The notes beneath the pieces were generated by a model that was given only the letters and a program-made list of their open reading frames with translations, did no database searches and was not told the DNA's origin. Below, in pieces: positions 29,017 through 38,047 of a stretch of DNA of 64,000 bases; the first letter of the stretch is position 1, and each line of letters starts with the position of its first letter. Source of the stretch: Deltaproteobacteria bacterium (GTDB lineage: Bacteria > Myxococcota_A > UBA9042 > PHBI01 > JACKFB01). Position numbers and translations under genes: made by a program. The stretch is taken from contig JACKFB010000006.1 in the NCBI GenBank assembly GCA_020632695.1, forward strand, positions 1 through 64,000. Direction: 5' to 3'.

Positions 29017-29770
29017 GCACGCGGAGACTCCACGCAGCCGCCAGCCCTGTCAAAAGCGCCGTGCTCGCGCGGCGTCGTGGGCGGCGGCCCTCGTCCTCCT
29101 GCTGGCCGGCGGCCACGCCCGCGCCGACGAGGCCACCGTCCACCGCTACCAGGGTGCCTTCTGGGCGATCCAGGCCCACACCGGCCTGGTGATGCGGCGC
29201 GATCCGCGGCCGGGCGAGGGAGTGGGCGCGGCGCTGGGCGGCTCCCTGCGTCTGGCGACGGTGCTCTCGCTGCTGGACATCCAGGCCAGCGTCTTCGCGG
29301 CCCGCTACGAGACCCGCGCCCTCGACGACGCCCGCGTCCGCGTGACCCGTTGGAGCCTGGGCTTCGAAGGGCACCTGCACCCGCTCTTCCTGGGCACGAT
29401 CTACAACAACCGCCTCTGGTACTGGCTCGCCGGCATCTACGGCTCCTTCGGCGTCGATCTGGACCTGACGCGCCTGGCGGTGAGCGGCCCGGGCTCGCTG
29501 CGCGATCGGGGCCTGGCCTGGCACCTGGGCGTCGGGATGGACGTGCCGGTCACCGACCCGAACCGCGGCGCCGGCTTCTGGTTGGGCGTCGCCTTCCGGG
29601 CCAAGTTCCTCGACGTCGACTCGGGCGGCCTGGGCCTCGGCAGCTTCAACGAGCGCATGATCACGCTGACCTTCGCCTACCGGAACAACAACATCTTCTT
29701 CGCTCGCCTGCCGCCGCCCACCGAGCTGCGCCTCGAGGAGCCTCAGCTCCCGCGGGCGGCCCCTCCTTGA
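29015..29770 (+). CDS. Hypothetical exported protein, possible outer-membrane barrel
   Basis: 251 residues; the start is set by GGAGGA eight bases before the ATG. The N-terminus is long and basic, then a signal peptide (SWAAALVLLLAGGHARA). The rest consists of alternating aromatic/hydrophobic strands (RYQGAFWAIQAHTGLVMRRD, LWYWLAGIYGSFGVDLDL, ERMITLTFAYRNNNIFFARL), consistent with an 8-stranded outer-membrane beta-barrel. No family was recognised. The next gene begins 131 bases downstream with its own promoter. Confidence 0.65.
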   Translation: MHAETPRSRQPCQKRRARAASWAAALVLLLAGGHARADEATVHRYQGAFWAIQAHTGLVMRRDPRPGEGVGAALGGSLRLATVLSLLDIQASVFAARYETRALDDARVRVTRWSLGFEGHLHPLFLGTIYNNRLWYWLAGIYGSFGVDLDLTRLAVSGPGSLRDRGLAWHLGVGMDVPVTDPNRGAGFWLGVAFRAKFLDVDSGGLGLGSFNERMITLTFAYRNNNIFFARLPPPTELRLEEPQLPRAAPP

Positions 29771-29794
29771 AGCCGCGCGCCAGCGGCGGCAGGC

Positions 29795-29823
29795 TTGCCA
29801 GCGGCGCGTGGCCCGGCTACATC
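29795..29823 (+). promoter_or_regulatory. Promoter of the exported ClpP-like gene
   Basis: TTGCCA, 17-base spacer and TACATC, giving a leader of about 70 bases before the GAGGAG ribosome site and ATG. Confidence 0.5.
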
Positions 29824-29901
29824 CTGTGGGAGCGCCATCGCGTCCCGCCCCTGGCCGGACCCGCCGCAGCCCTCCCCTACGAGCCCCCACGAGGAGCCTC
29901 C

Positions 29902-30681
29902 ATGCCCACGGCCTCTCCCACCGGTGCCTCCGCGCACGCCGCCCGTCGCAGCACGCGTGCGTTCGGCCTCATCGCGCTCGTCGGCGCCGCGCTGGCCATG
30001 CTGACCTCCCCGGCCGCCTTCGCGCGCTCGAAGGCCAAGGCGCCGCCCGCCAGCACCATCGAGCTGACCAGCCGGCTGGTGCGGCTGGACGGCGGCATCA
30101 GCGACAACCTCATCCAGAAGGCCCAGAAGGCCGTGCTGGAGTACAACGACCAGAGCCACGAGCCGATCTGGCTGGTCATCAACAGCGGCGGCGGCTCGGT
30201 GGAGGCCGGGTTGGTGCTCATCGACACGATGCGCGGCCTGGACAGCCCGGTGTACTGCCTGGTCGAGTCCAAGGCCTACTCGATGGCCGCGATCATCCTG
30301 TCCTTCTGCGACAAGCGCTACGCGCTGGACCACGCGACGATCATGCTGCACGAGGCCTCGTACGGCACCGCCGGCGAGGACCCGACCAACCGCTCGCGCC
30401 TGGACTTCCTGGCGCGGTACCTGGACGGGCTGCACGTCGAGATCGCCAAGCGCCTGAACATGGCGCCGGAGAAGTACCGGGCGCGCATCCGCGACGCCTG
30501 GTGGCTGCTGGCGAGCGAGGCCGCCAAGGCCGGCGTGGTCGACGCGGTGGCCACCTCACTCGACTACACCGAGCTCCCGGTGGAGTCGACCGAGGAGAAG
30601 ACGACGACGGTGCTGCAGGAGACGACCCACGCGGTCACGGCGTTGCCGCCGGGCCAGCAGATCCCCAAGCGTCGGGACTGA
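29902..30681 (+). CDS. ClpP-class serine protease with an export signal
   Basis: 259 residues. An N-terminal basic region and hydrophobic stretch (residues 20-41, FGLIALVGAALAMLTSPAAF) form a signal peptide or membrane anchor, absent from cytoplasmic ClpP. The catalytic domain is complete. The oxyanion loop is INSGGGSVEAG (93-103), nucleophile Ser127 is in SKAYSMAA, His150 in IMLHEAS and probable third residue Asp198 in IRDAWWLLASEAAKAGVVD. The N-terminal residues that dock ClpX/ClpA are not recognisable, so it probably works without an AAA+ partner. The start follows a GAGGAG site. The MCE gene follows, via a 21-codon ORF. A periplasmic peptidase role is inferred. Confidence 0.85.
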   Translation: MPTASPTGASAHAARRSTRAFGLIALVGAALAMLTSPAAFARSKAKAPPASTIELTSRLVRLDGGISDNLIQKAQKAVLEYNDQSHEPIWLVINSGGGSVEAGLVLIDTMRGLDSPVYCLVESKAYSMAAIILSFCDKRYALDHATIMLHEASYGTAGEDPTNRSRLDFLARYLDGLHVEIAKRLNMAPEKYRARIRDAWWLLASEAAKAGVVDAVATSLDYTELPVESTEEKTTTVLQETTHAVTALPPGQQIPKRRD

Positions 30682-30698
30682 GGCGAAGGGAGCCCGTC

Positions 30699-30764
30699 AT
30701 GAGCTGCTCCGCGCGTGAGCTGCAGGTCGTGGAGACCTCCGCCGTTCGGGGGCGTCGCCGATGA
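30699..30764 (+). CDS. Candidate 21-residue leader peptide coupled to the MCE gene
   Basis: ATG to TGA, encoding MSCSARELQVVETSAVRGRR plus a final Arg. An AAGGGAG site lies seven bases before its ATG, better than the ribosome site of the MCE gene itself. Its stop overlaps the MCE start (ATGA). That arrangement fits translational coupling or a leader peptide. No homology can be judged at this length and it could be a chance ORF. Confidence 0.35.
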   Translation: MSCSARELQVVETSAVRGRRR

Positions 30765-31786
30765 GCGGCCGCTCCATGGAGGTCAAGGTCGGCATCCTGG
30801 TCACGGTGTGCGTCGGCCTTCTGGTGGGCTTCATCGTCCTGCTGGGAGACTGCTCGACCGCCGACCGCGGGACGATCTACGTCGACGTGTCCACCACCTC
30901 CGATCTGAAGGTCGGGTCGCCGGTGAAGATCGCCGGCGTGCCGGCCGGCAAGGTCGACGAGATCGTCTACAAGGGCGGCGAGATGGACGACGCGGTGGGC
31001 CGCCGCGTCTGGGTGCGCCTGCACCTGCGGATCGACAGCGAGAAGATCCCGACCATCCACGAGGACGGGAAGTTCTACATCACCACCCAGGGCGTGCTGG
31101 GCGAGAAGTACGTCGAGATCGACCCGGGCACCCCCGAGCTGGCGTCGCTGAAGTCGGGTGCGGTGGTCGAGGGGGTGCCGCCGATGCGCCTCGAGGTCAT
31201 CGCGGCGCAGGCCGGCTCGCTGCTCGAGTCGGTGTCCAAGCTCGTCAAGGACAACGAGGGCGCGCTGGGGGACATCCTCGGAGACATGCGCGAGACCATG
31301 TCGTCGATGAAGAGCGCCGCGGCCAGGATCGACAAGCTGGTCACCGACAACGAGGGGAAGGTCGCCAAGGCGGTCGACGAGCTCGTGGCGCTGGAGACGG
31401 ACGCGCGTCAGCTCATCGCGAGCGCCAACCACGCCGTGGGCGACGGTGAGGAGCTGCGCCAGACCATCGCGAACGCGCGTGAGGTCAGCGCGGACATCCG
31501 GGCGCGCGTGGGCCCGGTGGTCGGCGAGCTGGAGGCCACGCTCCAGAAGTACGCGGCGCTGGCCGAGACCGGGCAGGCCGCGGTCGAGGAGGTGCGCACC
31601 AGCGTGGTGGACGGCATCGGCGACGCCCGCAAGGCGCTGGCCGACATCTCGGTGCTGACCGGCCGCATCCGCGACGGCAAGGGCAGCCTGGGCGCGCTGC
31701 TGGCCGACGACGAGATCTACGATGACGTCCGCGAGATGCTCAAGGACCTCAAGCGGCACCCGTGGAAGTTCCTCTGGAAGGAGTAG
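30761..31786 (+). CDS. MCE/MlaD family substrate-binding protein
   Basis: 341 residues. One N-terminal TM (about residues 9-28, VGILVTVCVGLLVGFIVLLG) anchors the protein in the inner membrane. The MCE domain follows (about 36-120, DVSTTSDLKVGSPVKIAGVPAGKVDEI; GVLGEKYVEID). A long heptad-rich helical tail covers about 150-310. MCE proteins form hexameric rings that carry lipids between membranes. It converges on the ABC ATPase B gene, 58 bases away, and is the only MCE gene in the window, so it is the likely partner of the two permeases. Only one MCE domain is present. Confidence 0.9.
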   Translation: MSGRSMEVKVGILVTVCVGLLVGFIVLLGDCSTADRGTIYVDVSTTSDLKVGSPVKIAGVPAGKVDEIVYKGGEMDDAVGRRVWVRLHLRIDSEKIPTIHEDGKFYITTQGVLGEKYVEIDPGTPELASLKSGAVVEGVPPMRLEVIAAQAGSLLESVSKLVKDNEGALGDILGDMRETMSSMKSAAARIDKLVTDNEGKVAKAVDELVALETDARQLIASANHAVGDGEELRQTIANAREVSADIRARVGPVVGELEATLQKYAALAETGQAAVEEVRTSVVDGIGDARKALADISVLTGRIRDGKGSLGALLADDEIYDDVREMLKDLKRHPWKFLWKE

Positions 31787-31844
31787 GCGCGGTCGCTCGC
31801 ACCCCACCGCACGAGGCGCCGGGCAGCTCAGAGGAAGCACCCTC

Positions 31845-32588
31845 TCAGACCGACATCGGCCCCTCGGGCAGCCCGTTGACGAACTGGTGGATGACGCCGT
31901 CGTCGCTGTTCCGGAACTGCTCGGGTGTGCCGTCGAGCCGGATCTTCCCCTTGTAGATCATGGCGATGCGGTCGGCGACGGTGAAGATGCTGCGCAGGTC
32001 GTGGCTCACCACCACGCAGGTCACGCCCGCGTCGCTGCGCAGCGAGCGGATGAGGTCGTCCACCGTGGCCGCCGCCATGGGGTCCAGCCCCGTCGTCGGC
32101 TCGTCGAAGATGACGAACTGCGGGTCCAGGGTCAGGGCGCGGGCGATGGCGACGCGCTTTCGGAGCCCGTCGCCGATGGCCGCCGGGTACTGGTCGGCGT
32201 CCCGGTCCATGTTGACCAGCTCGAGCTTGGCGCGGGCCGCCTTCGCTGCCTCCTTGCGGCCCATCTTGTGGTGCTTGCGCAGGGGCAGCATCACGTTCTC
32301 GAGCAGGGTCATCGAGTCGAAGAGCGTCGAATTCTGGAACACCATCGCGCACTTGCGCCGGATCGGATAGAAGCCCTCCTCGTCGAGCCAGGTGATGTCC
32401 TCGCCGTCGAGGATGATGCGCCCGGAGTCCGGTCGGAGCAGCCCGATGAGGTGCTTGACCAGCACGGACTTGCCCGCGCCGGACGCGCCGATGATGTAGA
32501 GCACCTGGCCGGTGTCCACGGTGATCGAGACGCCGTCCAGGACCACGTTCGAGCCGAAGCGCTTGTGGATGTCGATGAACTCGATCAT
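31845..32588 (-). CDS. MCE/Mla-type ABC ATPase B, degenerate signature motif
   Basis: 247 residues. Walker A GASGAGKS has Lys40; the Q loop is Gln85. Walker B FVIFDEP has the catalytic Glu163; the H loop is His196 (VVVSHD). The ABC signature is changed from LSGGx to IGDGL (138-142). Overall it is MlaF/Mkl-like. It sits 44 bases after the MlaE B gene as last gene of the operon. Because the canonical signature is missing here and the catalytic Glu is missing in ATPase A, the two probably pair as a heterodimer with one full site. Confidence 0.9.
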   Translation of the reverse strand: MIEFIDIHKRFGSNVVLDGVSITVDTGQVLYIIGASGAGKSVLVKHLIGLLRPDSGRIILDGEDITWLDEEGFYPIRRKCAMVFQNSTLFDSMTLLENVMLPLRKHHKMGRKEAAKAARAKLELVNMDRDADQYPAAIGDGLRKRVAIARALTLDPQFVIFDEPTTGLDPMAAATVDDLIRSLRSDAGVTCVVVSHDLRSIFTVADRIAMIYKGKIRLDGTPEQFRNSDDGVIHQFVNGLPEGPMSV

Positions 32589-32632
32589 GAGACGCCGGAG
32601 GGGCTGGAGGTCTCGCCCGGGCTGGGGCCGGG

Positions 32633-33417
<785 letters not shown>

Positions 33418-33421
<4 letters not shown>

Positions 33422-34203
33422 AGCGAGTAGAGATACCCGACGACGAAGTCGATGACGAAGATGGCGGTGGCGTTGGAGACCACCGAGTTGTTGACCGCGC
33501 GCCCGACGCCGGTGGCGCCGCCGCGCACGGCGAGCCCGAAGTAGCACGAGATGCAGCTTATGGAGATGCCGAAGCAGGCGGCCTTGACGAGGCCCATGGT
33601 GAACTCGTCGAGCAAGCGGCTCTGCAGGAGGTCGGCCACCAGCACGCGCCAGTGGAATCCGACGAGGAGCTGGGCGGTCAGCGCCGCGCCGACGATGGCG
33701 AAGAGGTCGCCGAGCACCATGAGCAGGGTCAGCATGCCGAGCATGGCGAGGAAGCGCGGCACCACCAGGTAGGGGAGCGGGTCGATGGCCAGGGCGCGCA
33801 GGGCGTCGACCTGCTCGGTGACGACCATCGTCCCGAGCTCGGCCGTGTTGTTGGCGCCGACGCGGCCGGAGAACATCAGGCCGATGAGGATGGGGCCGAT
33901 CTCGGCGAAGACGCTGAAGCCGACGCCGTATCCGATGATGCCGGTGGCGCCGGTCTTCTTCACGTAGAAGGCGGTCTGGATGACCATGATGGCGCCGACG
34001 AAGAGCGCGGTCATCACGACGATGGGGTAGCTCTTCACGCCGACGTTGTAGAAGCTGCGCCACACGCCCTCGGCGTCGTAGCGCGGCGGGAAGAGCGCCC
34101 GCAGGATGCGGAAGAGCAGCGTGACGGCGCCGCCGATGGTCTCGGCGATCGCCAGGACCGCGCCCCCGACGCTGCTGGCCAGGCTCTTGAGCGCGCCGTT
34201 CAC
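33418..34203 (-). CDS. MlaE-type ABC permease A
   Basis: 261 residues, GTG start overlapping the ATPase A stop (GTGA). MlaE features: SYPIVVMTALFVGAIMVIQT, EIGPILIGLMFSGRVGANNTAELGTMVVTEQVDALRALAIDP (EQVDAL coupling motif) and a C-terminal TM FVIDFVVGYLYS. It lies between ATPase A and permease B, so the three overlap and are translationally coupled. It probably pairs with permease B. Confidence 0.92.
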
Positions 34204-34961
34204 GAAGCCCCGCTGCTCTGGCCCAGGGAACCGAAGAAGAACTTGCCGACCATCGGGTCGGCGCCCTCGATGGCCTCCTCGGGCCCGTCGAAGAGCACCT
34301 TGCCCTCGAAGATCATCACGTAGCGGTCGCAGATCACCTTCATCCGATCGATGTCGTGGCTGACGACCACCGAGGCGACGTCGTCCTGGCTGTGATGCAT
34401 GGTGCGCACCAGTCTGAAGATCTTGGACGAGGTGACCGGGTCGAGGCCAGCGCTGGGGTCATCGTAGAGCACGATGGCCGGCTCGCCGATGGTGGCGCGC
34501 GCCATCCCGACGCGCTTCTTCATGCCGCCCGAGAGCTCGGAGGGGAAGCGGTCGAGCGCCTCGCCCAGCCCGAGCTGCTCGAGCCGCTCCTTGACCCGGC
34601 GAGCGATCTCCGGCTCCTCGACGCCGCCCGCCTGCCGCAGCGGGAACGCGACGTTGTCGGCCACGCTCATGAAGTCGAAGAGCGCGTAGTTCTGGAAGAG
34701 GTAGCCGTACTCGCGCCGCAGCTCGGCCAGCTCGAAGGGATCGATGTCCGCCAGGTTCTTCCCACGCACCCGCACCTCGCCCTCGTCGGGCGTCGCGAGG
34801 CCGGCGAGCAGGCGCAGGAGCACGCTCTTGCCGTGGCCGCCGGGTCCGATGAGCCCCAGCAGCTCGCCGGCGCGCACCTCCAGGTCGATGTCACGGACGA
34901 TCCACTTGCGCCCGTAACGCTTCCCGACCCCCTTGCACACGATGACGGCGTCGCCGCTCAA
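34200..34961 (-). CDS. MCE/Mla-type ABC ATPase A, Asp in place of catalytic Glu
   Basis: 253 residues. The start is taken as TTG overlapping the upstream stop (TTGA); the frame upstream of it lies inside the TPR gene. Walker A GPGGHGKS has Lys45; the Q loop is Gln90. The signature LSGGM (143-147) is canonical, and the H loop is His202. Walker B is IVLYDDP, so the catalytic Glu is replaced by Asp168. That change usually slows ATP hydrolysis strongly. Its intact signature would complete the site formed by the Walker motifs of ATPase B. Confidence 0.9.
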   Translation of the reverse strand: MSGDAVIVCKGVGKRYGRKWIVRDIDLEVRAGELLGLIGPGGHGKSVLLRLLAGLATPDEGEVRVRGKNLADIDPFELAELRREYGYLFQNYALFDFMSVADNVAFPLRQAGGVEEPEIARRVKERLEQLGLGEALDRFPSELSGGMKKRVGMARATIGEPAIVLYDDPSAGLDPVTSSKIFRLVRTMHHSQDDVASVVVSHDIDRMKVICDRYVMIFEGKVLFDGPEEAIEGADPMVGKFFFGSLGQSSGAS

Positions 34962-36088
34962 GGCATGTCCTCGTCGATGGCGACCGGCACGCACACCTCG
35001 CTGAAGGGGTCGGCGCGCGCTGCGTCCAGGCGCTTCAAGTACTTGCTCTCCTCCCACTCGTCGGCGATGCGTGCGAACGCGCGCTCGGCCGCCTCGGGCC
35101 GCCCGGCCCTCAGCCAGGCGCAGCCCTGCCAGAATCGCACGTCATCGCGCCAGCGGCTGCGCGGGTAGTGGTCGAGGAATCCGGCGTAGATCCCGGCCGC
35201 CTCCTCCGGGTCCCCCAGCTCCATCATCGACAGGCGGGCCAGGCGCAGCTCACCGAGCCAGTGGTAGGGCGTATCGTAGCTGCCGAGGAGGTAGGACTTC
35301 TCGCGGGTGCGCAGGATGAGCCGTACGGCCCAGCGCTCGTCCTGGAGCCGCCCCTGATGGCGGAAGAGCCACGACAGCTCCCACACGCCCTCCTCCCAGA
35401 GCCCGTCCAGGTAGTGCTCGGTCGCCAGCTCCATCAGGAGCCGCTCGGCGGCGGCCGCCATCTTCGGGTCGGCCGTCGCGCGCCAGGCGCGGTAGGCGGT
35501 GTGCCCGGCGAAGTAGACGAGGTTGTCGCCCAGGGTGCGCGACTCCAGCACCTCGTAGACTGCGTGGGACCAGCGCAAATGCTCGGCCAGCGACCCGGGG
35601 GGGCCGTGCACCGCCAGATCCTGCAAGCGCTGCAACGCGCGCAGGCCGGGCATCAGGTCGGGGTAGGTCAACGCTATCCGGCGATACAGCGGCACGGCCC
35701 CCTGCCCGTCGCCGACGCTCTCGGCGAGGTGGGCCTGCTCGTGTCGCGCCCGCGCCCGGTCGCTGCGCCGAGCGGCGATCTGCCCCTCGCTCGCATAGAT
35801 CTCGAAGGCCTTGTCCGGCCGCCCCATCGCCTCGTACGCCCTGGCCGCGTCCATGCGCGCGTTGAAGCGGTCGAGGGCCGTCGGAGCCGTGCGCTGCAGC
35901 CGCTCGAGCGCGCGCAAGCCCTCGTCGGGGTGCCCCTCCTCGACGGCGCGGCTCGCGGCCAGCCAGTCCCGGGTCCAGCGGTCCACCACGGGGTCCGTCG
36001 CGCAGGCCGCCCACGCCAGCCCCAGCATCAGGAGCGTGCCGGCGCGACCGGTCGCGCGAAGCGCACGCTCAATCACAGGCGAGGGCAC
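34958..36088 (-). CDS. TPR lipoprotein
   Basis: 376 residues, GTG start. The signal peptide ends at the lipobox AWAAC (about Cys29). Several TPR-like helical pairs follow: AVEEGHPDEGLRALERLQRT, AARAYEAMGRPDKAFEIYAS, DLMPGLRALQRLQDLA and EEAAGIYAGFLDHYPRSRWR. It overlaps the IMPase gene by 20 bases and ATPase A by four, so it belongs to the transporter operon. It could be an outer-membrane-side assembly partner of the MCE transporter; that is inference from position. Confidence 0.78.
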   Translation of the reverse strand: MPSPVIERALRATGRAGTLLMLGLAWAACATDPVVDRWTRDWLAASRAVEEGHPDEGLRALERLQRTAPTALDRFNARMDAARAYEAMGRPDKAFEIYASEGQIAARRSDRARARHEQAHLAESVGDGQGAVPLYRRIALTYPDLMPGLRALQRLQDLAVHGPPGSLAEHLRWSHAVYEVLESRTLGDNLVYFAGHTAYRAWRATADPKMAAAAERLLMELATEHYLDGLWEEGVWELSWLFRHQGRLQDERWAVRLILRTREKSYLLGSYDTPYHWLGELRLARLSMMELGDPEEAAGIYAGFLDHYPRSRWRDDVRFWQGCAWLRAGRPEAAERAFARIADEWEESKYLKRLDAARADPFSEVCVPVAIDEDMP

Positions 36089-36866
36089 TGACGAGCGCCG
36101 CGTGGATGTGACCGTTGGACGCGACGATGTCCGGCCGCGCCGGGTCGAAGGGGCGACCGCCCGGGCCCGTCACGACGCCGCCTGCCTCGCGCACCAGCAC
36201 GACGCCGGCCGCGACGTCCCACGGGCTGAGGCGAGGCTCCCAGTAGCCGTCGAAGGCGCCGCGGGCGACATCGACCAGATCCAGCGCGGCCGCGCCCATG
36301 CGGCGCACCCCCTGCCCCGACAGCATGGCGCTACGCAGCGGGCGCAGCAGGGCGTCTACGGTGTCCCGGCGATCGTAGGGGAAGCCCGTCGCCAGCAGGG
36401 AGTCGCCCAGCGCGTCGGTGGTCGACACGCGCATCGGCTCGCCGTCCCGCGTGGCGCCGCGCCCGGTGGCGCCGGCGTACACGTGCCCCTCGGCCGGCGC
36501 GACGACCACGCCGAGCGCCGGAGCGCCGCGAAACCAGGCCCCGATGCTGACCGCGAAGCGCGGCAGGCCGTGCACGAAGTTGGTGGTGCCATCGAGGGGG
36601 TCGACGACCCAGCACCAGGGCGCGTCCGCCGGGCCGGAGCGGCCCGTCTCCTCGCCCAGGAACGCGTCATCGGGGAAGGCGTCGGCGAGCCCGCGCGCGA
36701 TGAGGGCCTCGGCGGCACGATCCGCGTCGGTCACCAGGTCCACGGCGCCCTTGCGGTCCACGTCCAGGGTGCGCCCGAACCAGCGCATCAGCTCGTCACC
36801 CGCACGTCCGGCGAGCCCGCGCGCGAGCTCGAGGCGCTCGTCGATTCCCCAGGGCGTGTCTGTCAC
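36069..36866 (-). CDS. Inositol monophosphatase family protein (SuhB-like)
   Basis: 265 residues, GTG start. The Mg2+-binding signature is complete: GEET (71-74), WVVDPLDGTTN (86-96) and LSPWDVAAG near residue 215. The family hydrolyses inositol monophosphates or related sugar phosphates; SuhB also acts in rRNA antitermination. It is first in the operon with the MCE transporter genes, and a good promoter lies 41 bases upstream. With a PI-PLC-like lipoprotein elsewhere in the window, inositol lipid metabolism is possible but not shown. Confidence 0.9.
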   Translation of the reverse strand: MTDTPWGIDERLELARGLAGRAGDELMRWFGRTLDVDRKGAVDLVTDADRAAEALIARGLADAFPDDAFLGEETGRSGPADAPWCWVVDPLDGTTNFVHGLPRFAVSIGAWFRGAPALGVVVAPAEGHVYAGATGRGATRDGEPMRVSTTDALGDSLLATGFPYDRRDTVDALLRPLRSAMLSGQGVRRMGAAALDLVDVARGAFDGYWEPRLSPWDVAAGVVLVREAGGVVTGPGGRPFDPARPDIVASNGHIHAALVSALACD

Positions 36867-36913
36867 CGCGTCCGACCCCTCATCTGCAGCCGCGCCGCGG
36901 CAGCAAGACGCGA

Positions 36914-36942
36914 AGGCTAGTCGCGCCCCAGTGCTCCGTCAA
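36914..36942 (-). promoter_or_regulatory. Promoter of the IMPase-MCE transporter operon
   Basis: Minus strand: TTGACG, 17-base spacer and TAGCCT, about 40 bases before the GTG start. It is the same type as the AgmX-like and cobalamin-operon promoters. Confidence 0.6.
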
Positions 36943-37234
36943 CGGACGGTAACGGGGACGCGAGGTCCGGCATAGGGACCACTGCGCCACCCCGAGAGCC
37001 CGGCCGCCCACGCGGATCGGGCCCCCTGGACAGCGCATGCCCGGGGTGGTCTGATGATGGGTGGCGATTTGCCAGAGTCGGTTCAAGAGAGAAGGTCGAC
37101 GGCGAGGCGGCCCGTCGCGTGCGGACAGCACGGGAGGAATGAAAGTCCTCCCCACCGTGTTGAAACCACGCGAACGCGTGTGTCCGCCGAGCGCCGACCG
37201 GGGAGCGCCGGGACGCCCGGTGGGAGGTGACGTC
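36943..37234 (+). promoter_or_regulatory. Long upstream region of the methyltransferase gene, with hairpin
   Basis: No gene was seen. A perfect 7-bp inverted repeat, GGGAGGA-loop-TCCTCCC, lies at 37132-37152 with a seven-base loop containing an ATG in frame with the methyltransferase. The Shine-Dalgarno-like strand is inside the stem, so it could mask an upstream start. TTGCCA at 37069 is a possible -35 without a clear -10. Confidence 0.35.
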
Positions 37235-38005
37235 ATGAGGAGACGTGCCGTATCGAGTCATGAGTTGCTCGGACTCCTGTCCGAGTTGAGGTCGAACTAC
37301 GAGCTCCGCGAGTTCGAGGTTGACGCCGGTCCGAAGATGCTGCGCGTGACAGCGCCAGTCATCGACCGGTCGGCGCTGACCAAGGCGACTCGGAAGTCGA
37401 CGCAGCACCGCATGGACTCGGCCGAGCTGCTGCACGGCCGCGACGGGCTGGCGCCTTCGCCCGAGGCGGAGTCGGCCGGGGTCCCGCATTGGTCGGAGCT
37501 GTGGCCATGCTCGCGGGCGATGGCCGCGTATTTCGGGCACTGCGTGCGCATGCGCAGCGTGGACGCCATCGAGGTGCGCTGCGGGCTCGGCACGGCCGGG
37601 CTCGGCGCGGCGGCGAAGGGCGCGCGTGTGCGCCTGGCGGACTCCGACCCGGAGGCCCTGCGTTTCGCGCGCTACAACGCGCTGCAGAACGGCTTCCCGC
37701 ATGTCACCACGATGGAGTTCGACTGGAAGAACGACCGCCTGCCGGGCACGGTGGGTAGCCTCATCTTCACGGACGTGCTGCACGACCGCGAGAGCTTCGA
37801 CCACGTCTTCCGGATGCTGCGCGACAACCTCTCGCCGGGCCGCACCGCCTTCCTCGCCGAGCCGGGACGTCCGGTGGCCAGCGACTTCTTCGAGGAGCTG
37901 CGCAAGACGGACTACCGCGTGCGCCTCGACATGGAGCGGGTCGAGGACACCGACAGCGAGAACTACTATCTGGTGAGCGTCCTGCGCATCAAGAAGGAGC
38001 ACTGA
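37235..38005 (+). CDS. Class I SAM-dependent methyltransferase (METTL21-like)
   Basis: 256 residues; the ATG follows GGGAGG at seven bases. The N-terminal 60 residues are a variable lead. The Rossmann domain begins with HWSELWPCSRAMAAYF, then motif I AIEVRCGLGTAGLGAAAKGA, the acidic loop LADSDPEALRFARYN, motif post-I WKNDRLPGTVG and IFTDVLHDRESFDHVFR. The W(P)C..A and GLGTAGL patterns resemble the METTL21/VCP-KMT family of protein-lysine methyltransferases. The bacterial substrate is unknown. It converges on the FmdB-like gene; a strong palindrome separates them. Confidence 0.82.
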   Translation: MRRRAVSSHELLGLLSELRSNYELREFEVDAGPKMLRVTAPVIDRSALTKATRKSTQHRMDSAELLHGRDGLAPSPEAESAGVPHWSELWPCSRAMAAYFGHCVRMRSVDAIEVRCGLGTAGLGAAAKGARVRLADSDPEALRFARYNALQNGFPHVTTMEFDWKNDRLPGTVGSLIFTDVLHDRESFDHVFRMLRDNLSPGRTAFLAEPGRPVASDFFEELRKTDYRVRLDMERVEDTDSENYYLVSVLRIKKEH

Positions 38006-38030
38006 GAGGGGCGGCGATCGCCGCCCTCTC
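38004..38030. terminator. Bidirectional terminator candidate
   Basis: A long near-perfect hairpin between convergent genes, with the exact palindromic core GGGCGGCGATCGCCGCCC flanked by complementary GAGA/TCTC. There is no T run on either side, so it may act by strong pausing or Rho-type termination. It would end both the methyltransferase transcript and the long minus-strand operon. Confidence 0.55.
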
Positions 38031-38047
38031 GTGCTCAGCGGCGGCGC

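Noticed and set aside
34962..35057. N-terminal extension of ABC ATPase A to an upstream ATG
   Set aside because: The added residues lie within the TPR lipoprotein coding region, are Arg/Gly-rich and are absent from MlaF-type ATPases. The TTGA overlap gives the standard length.
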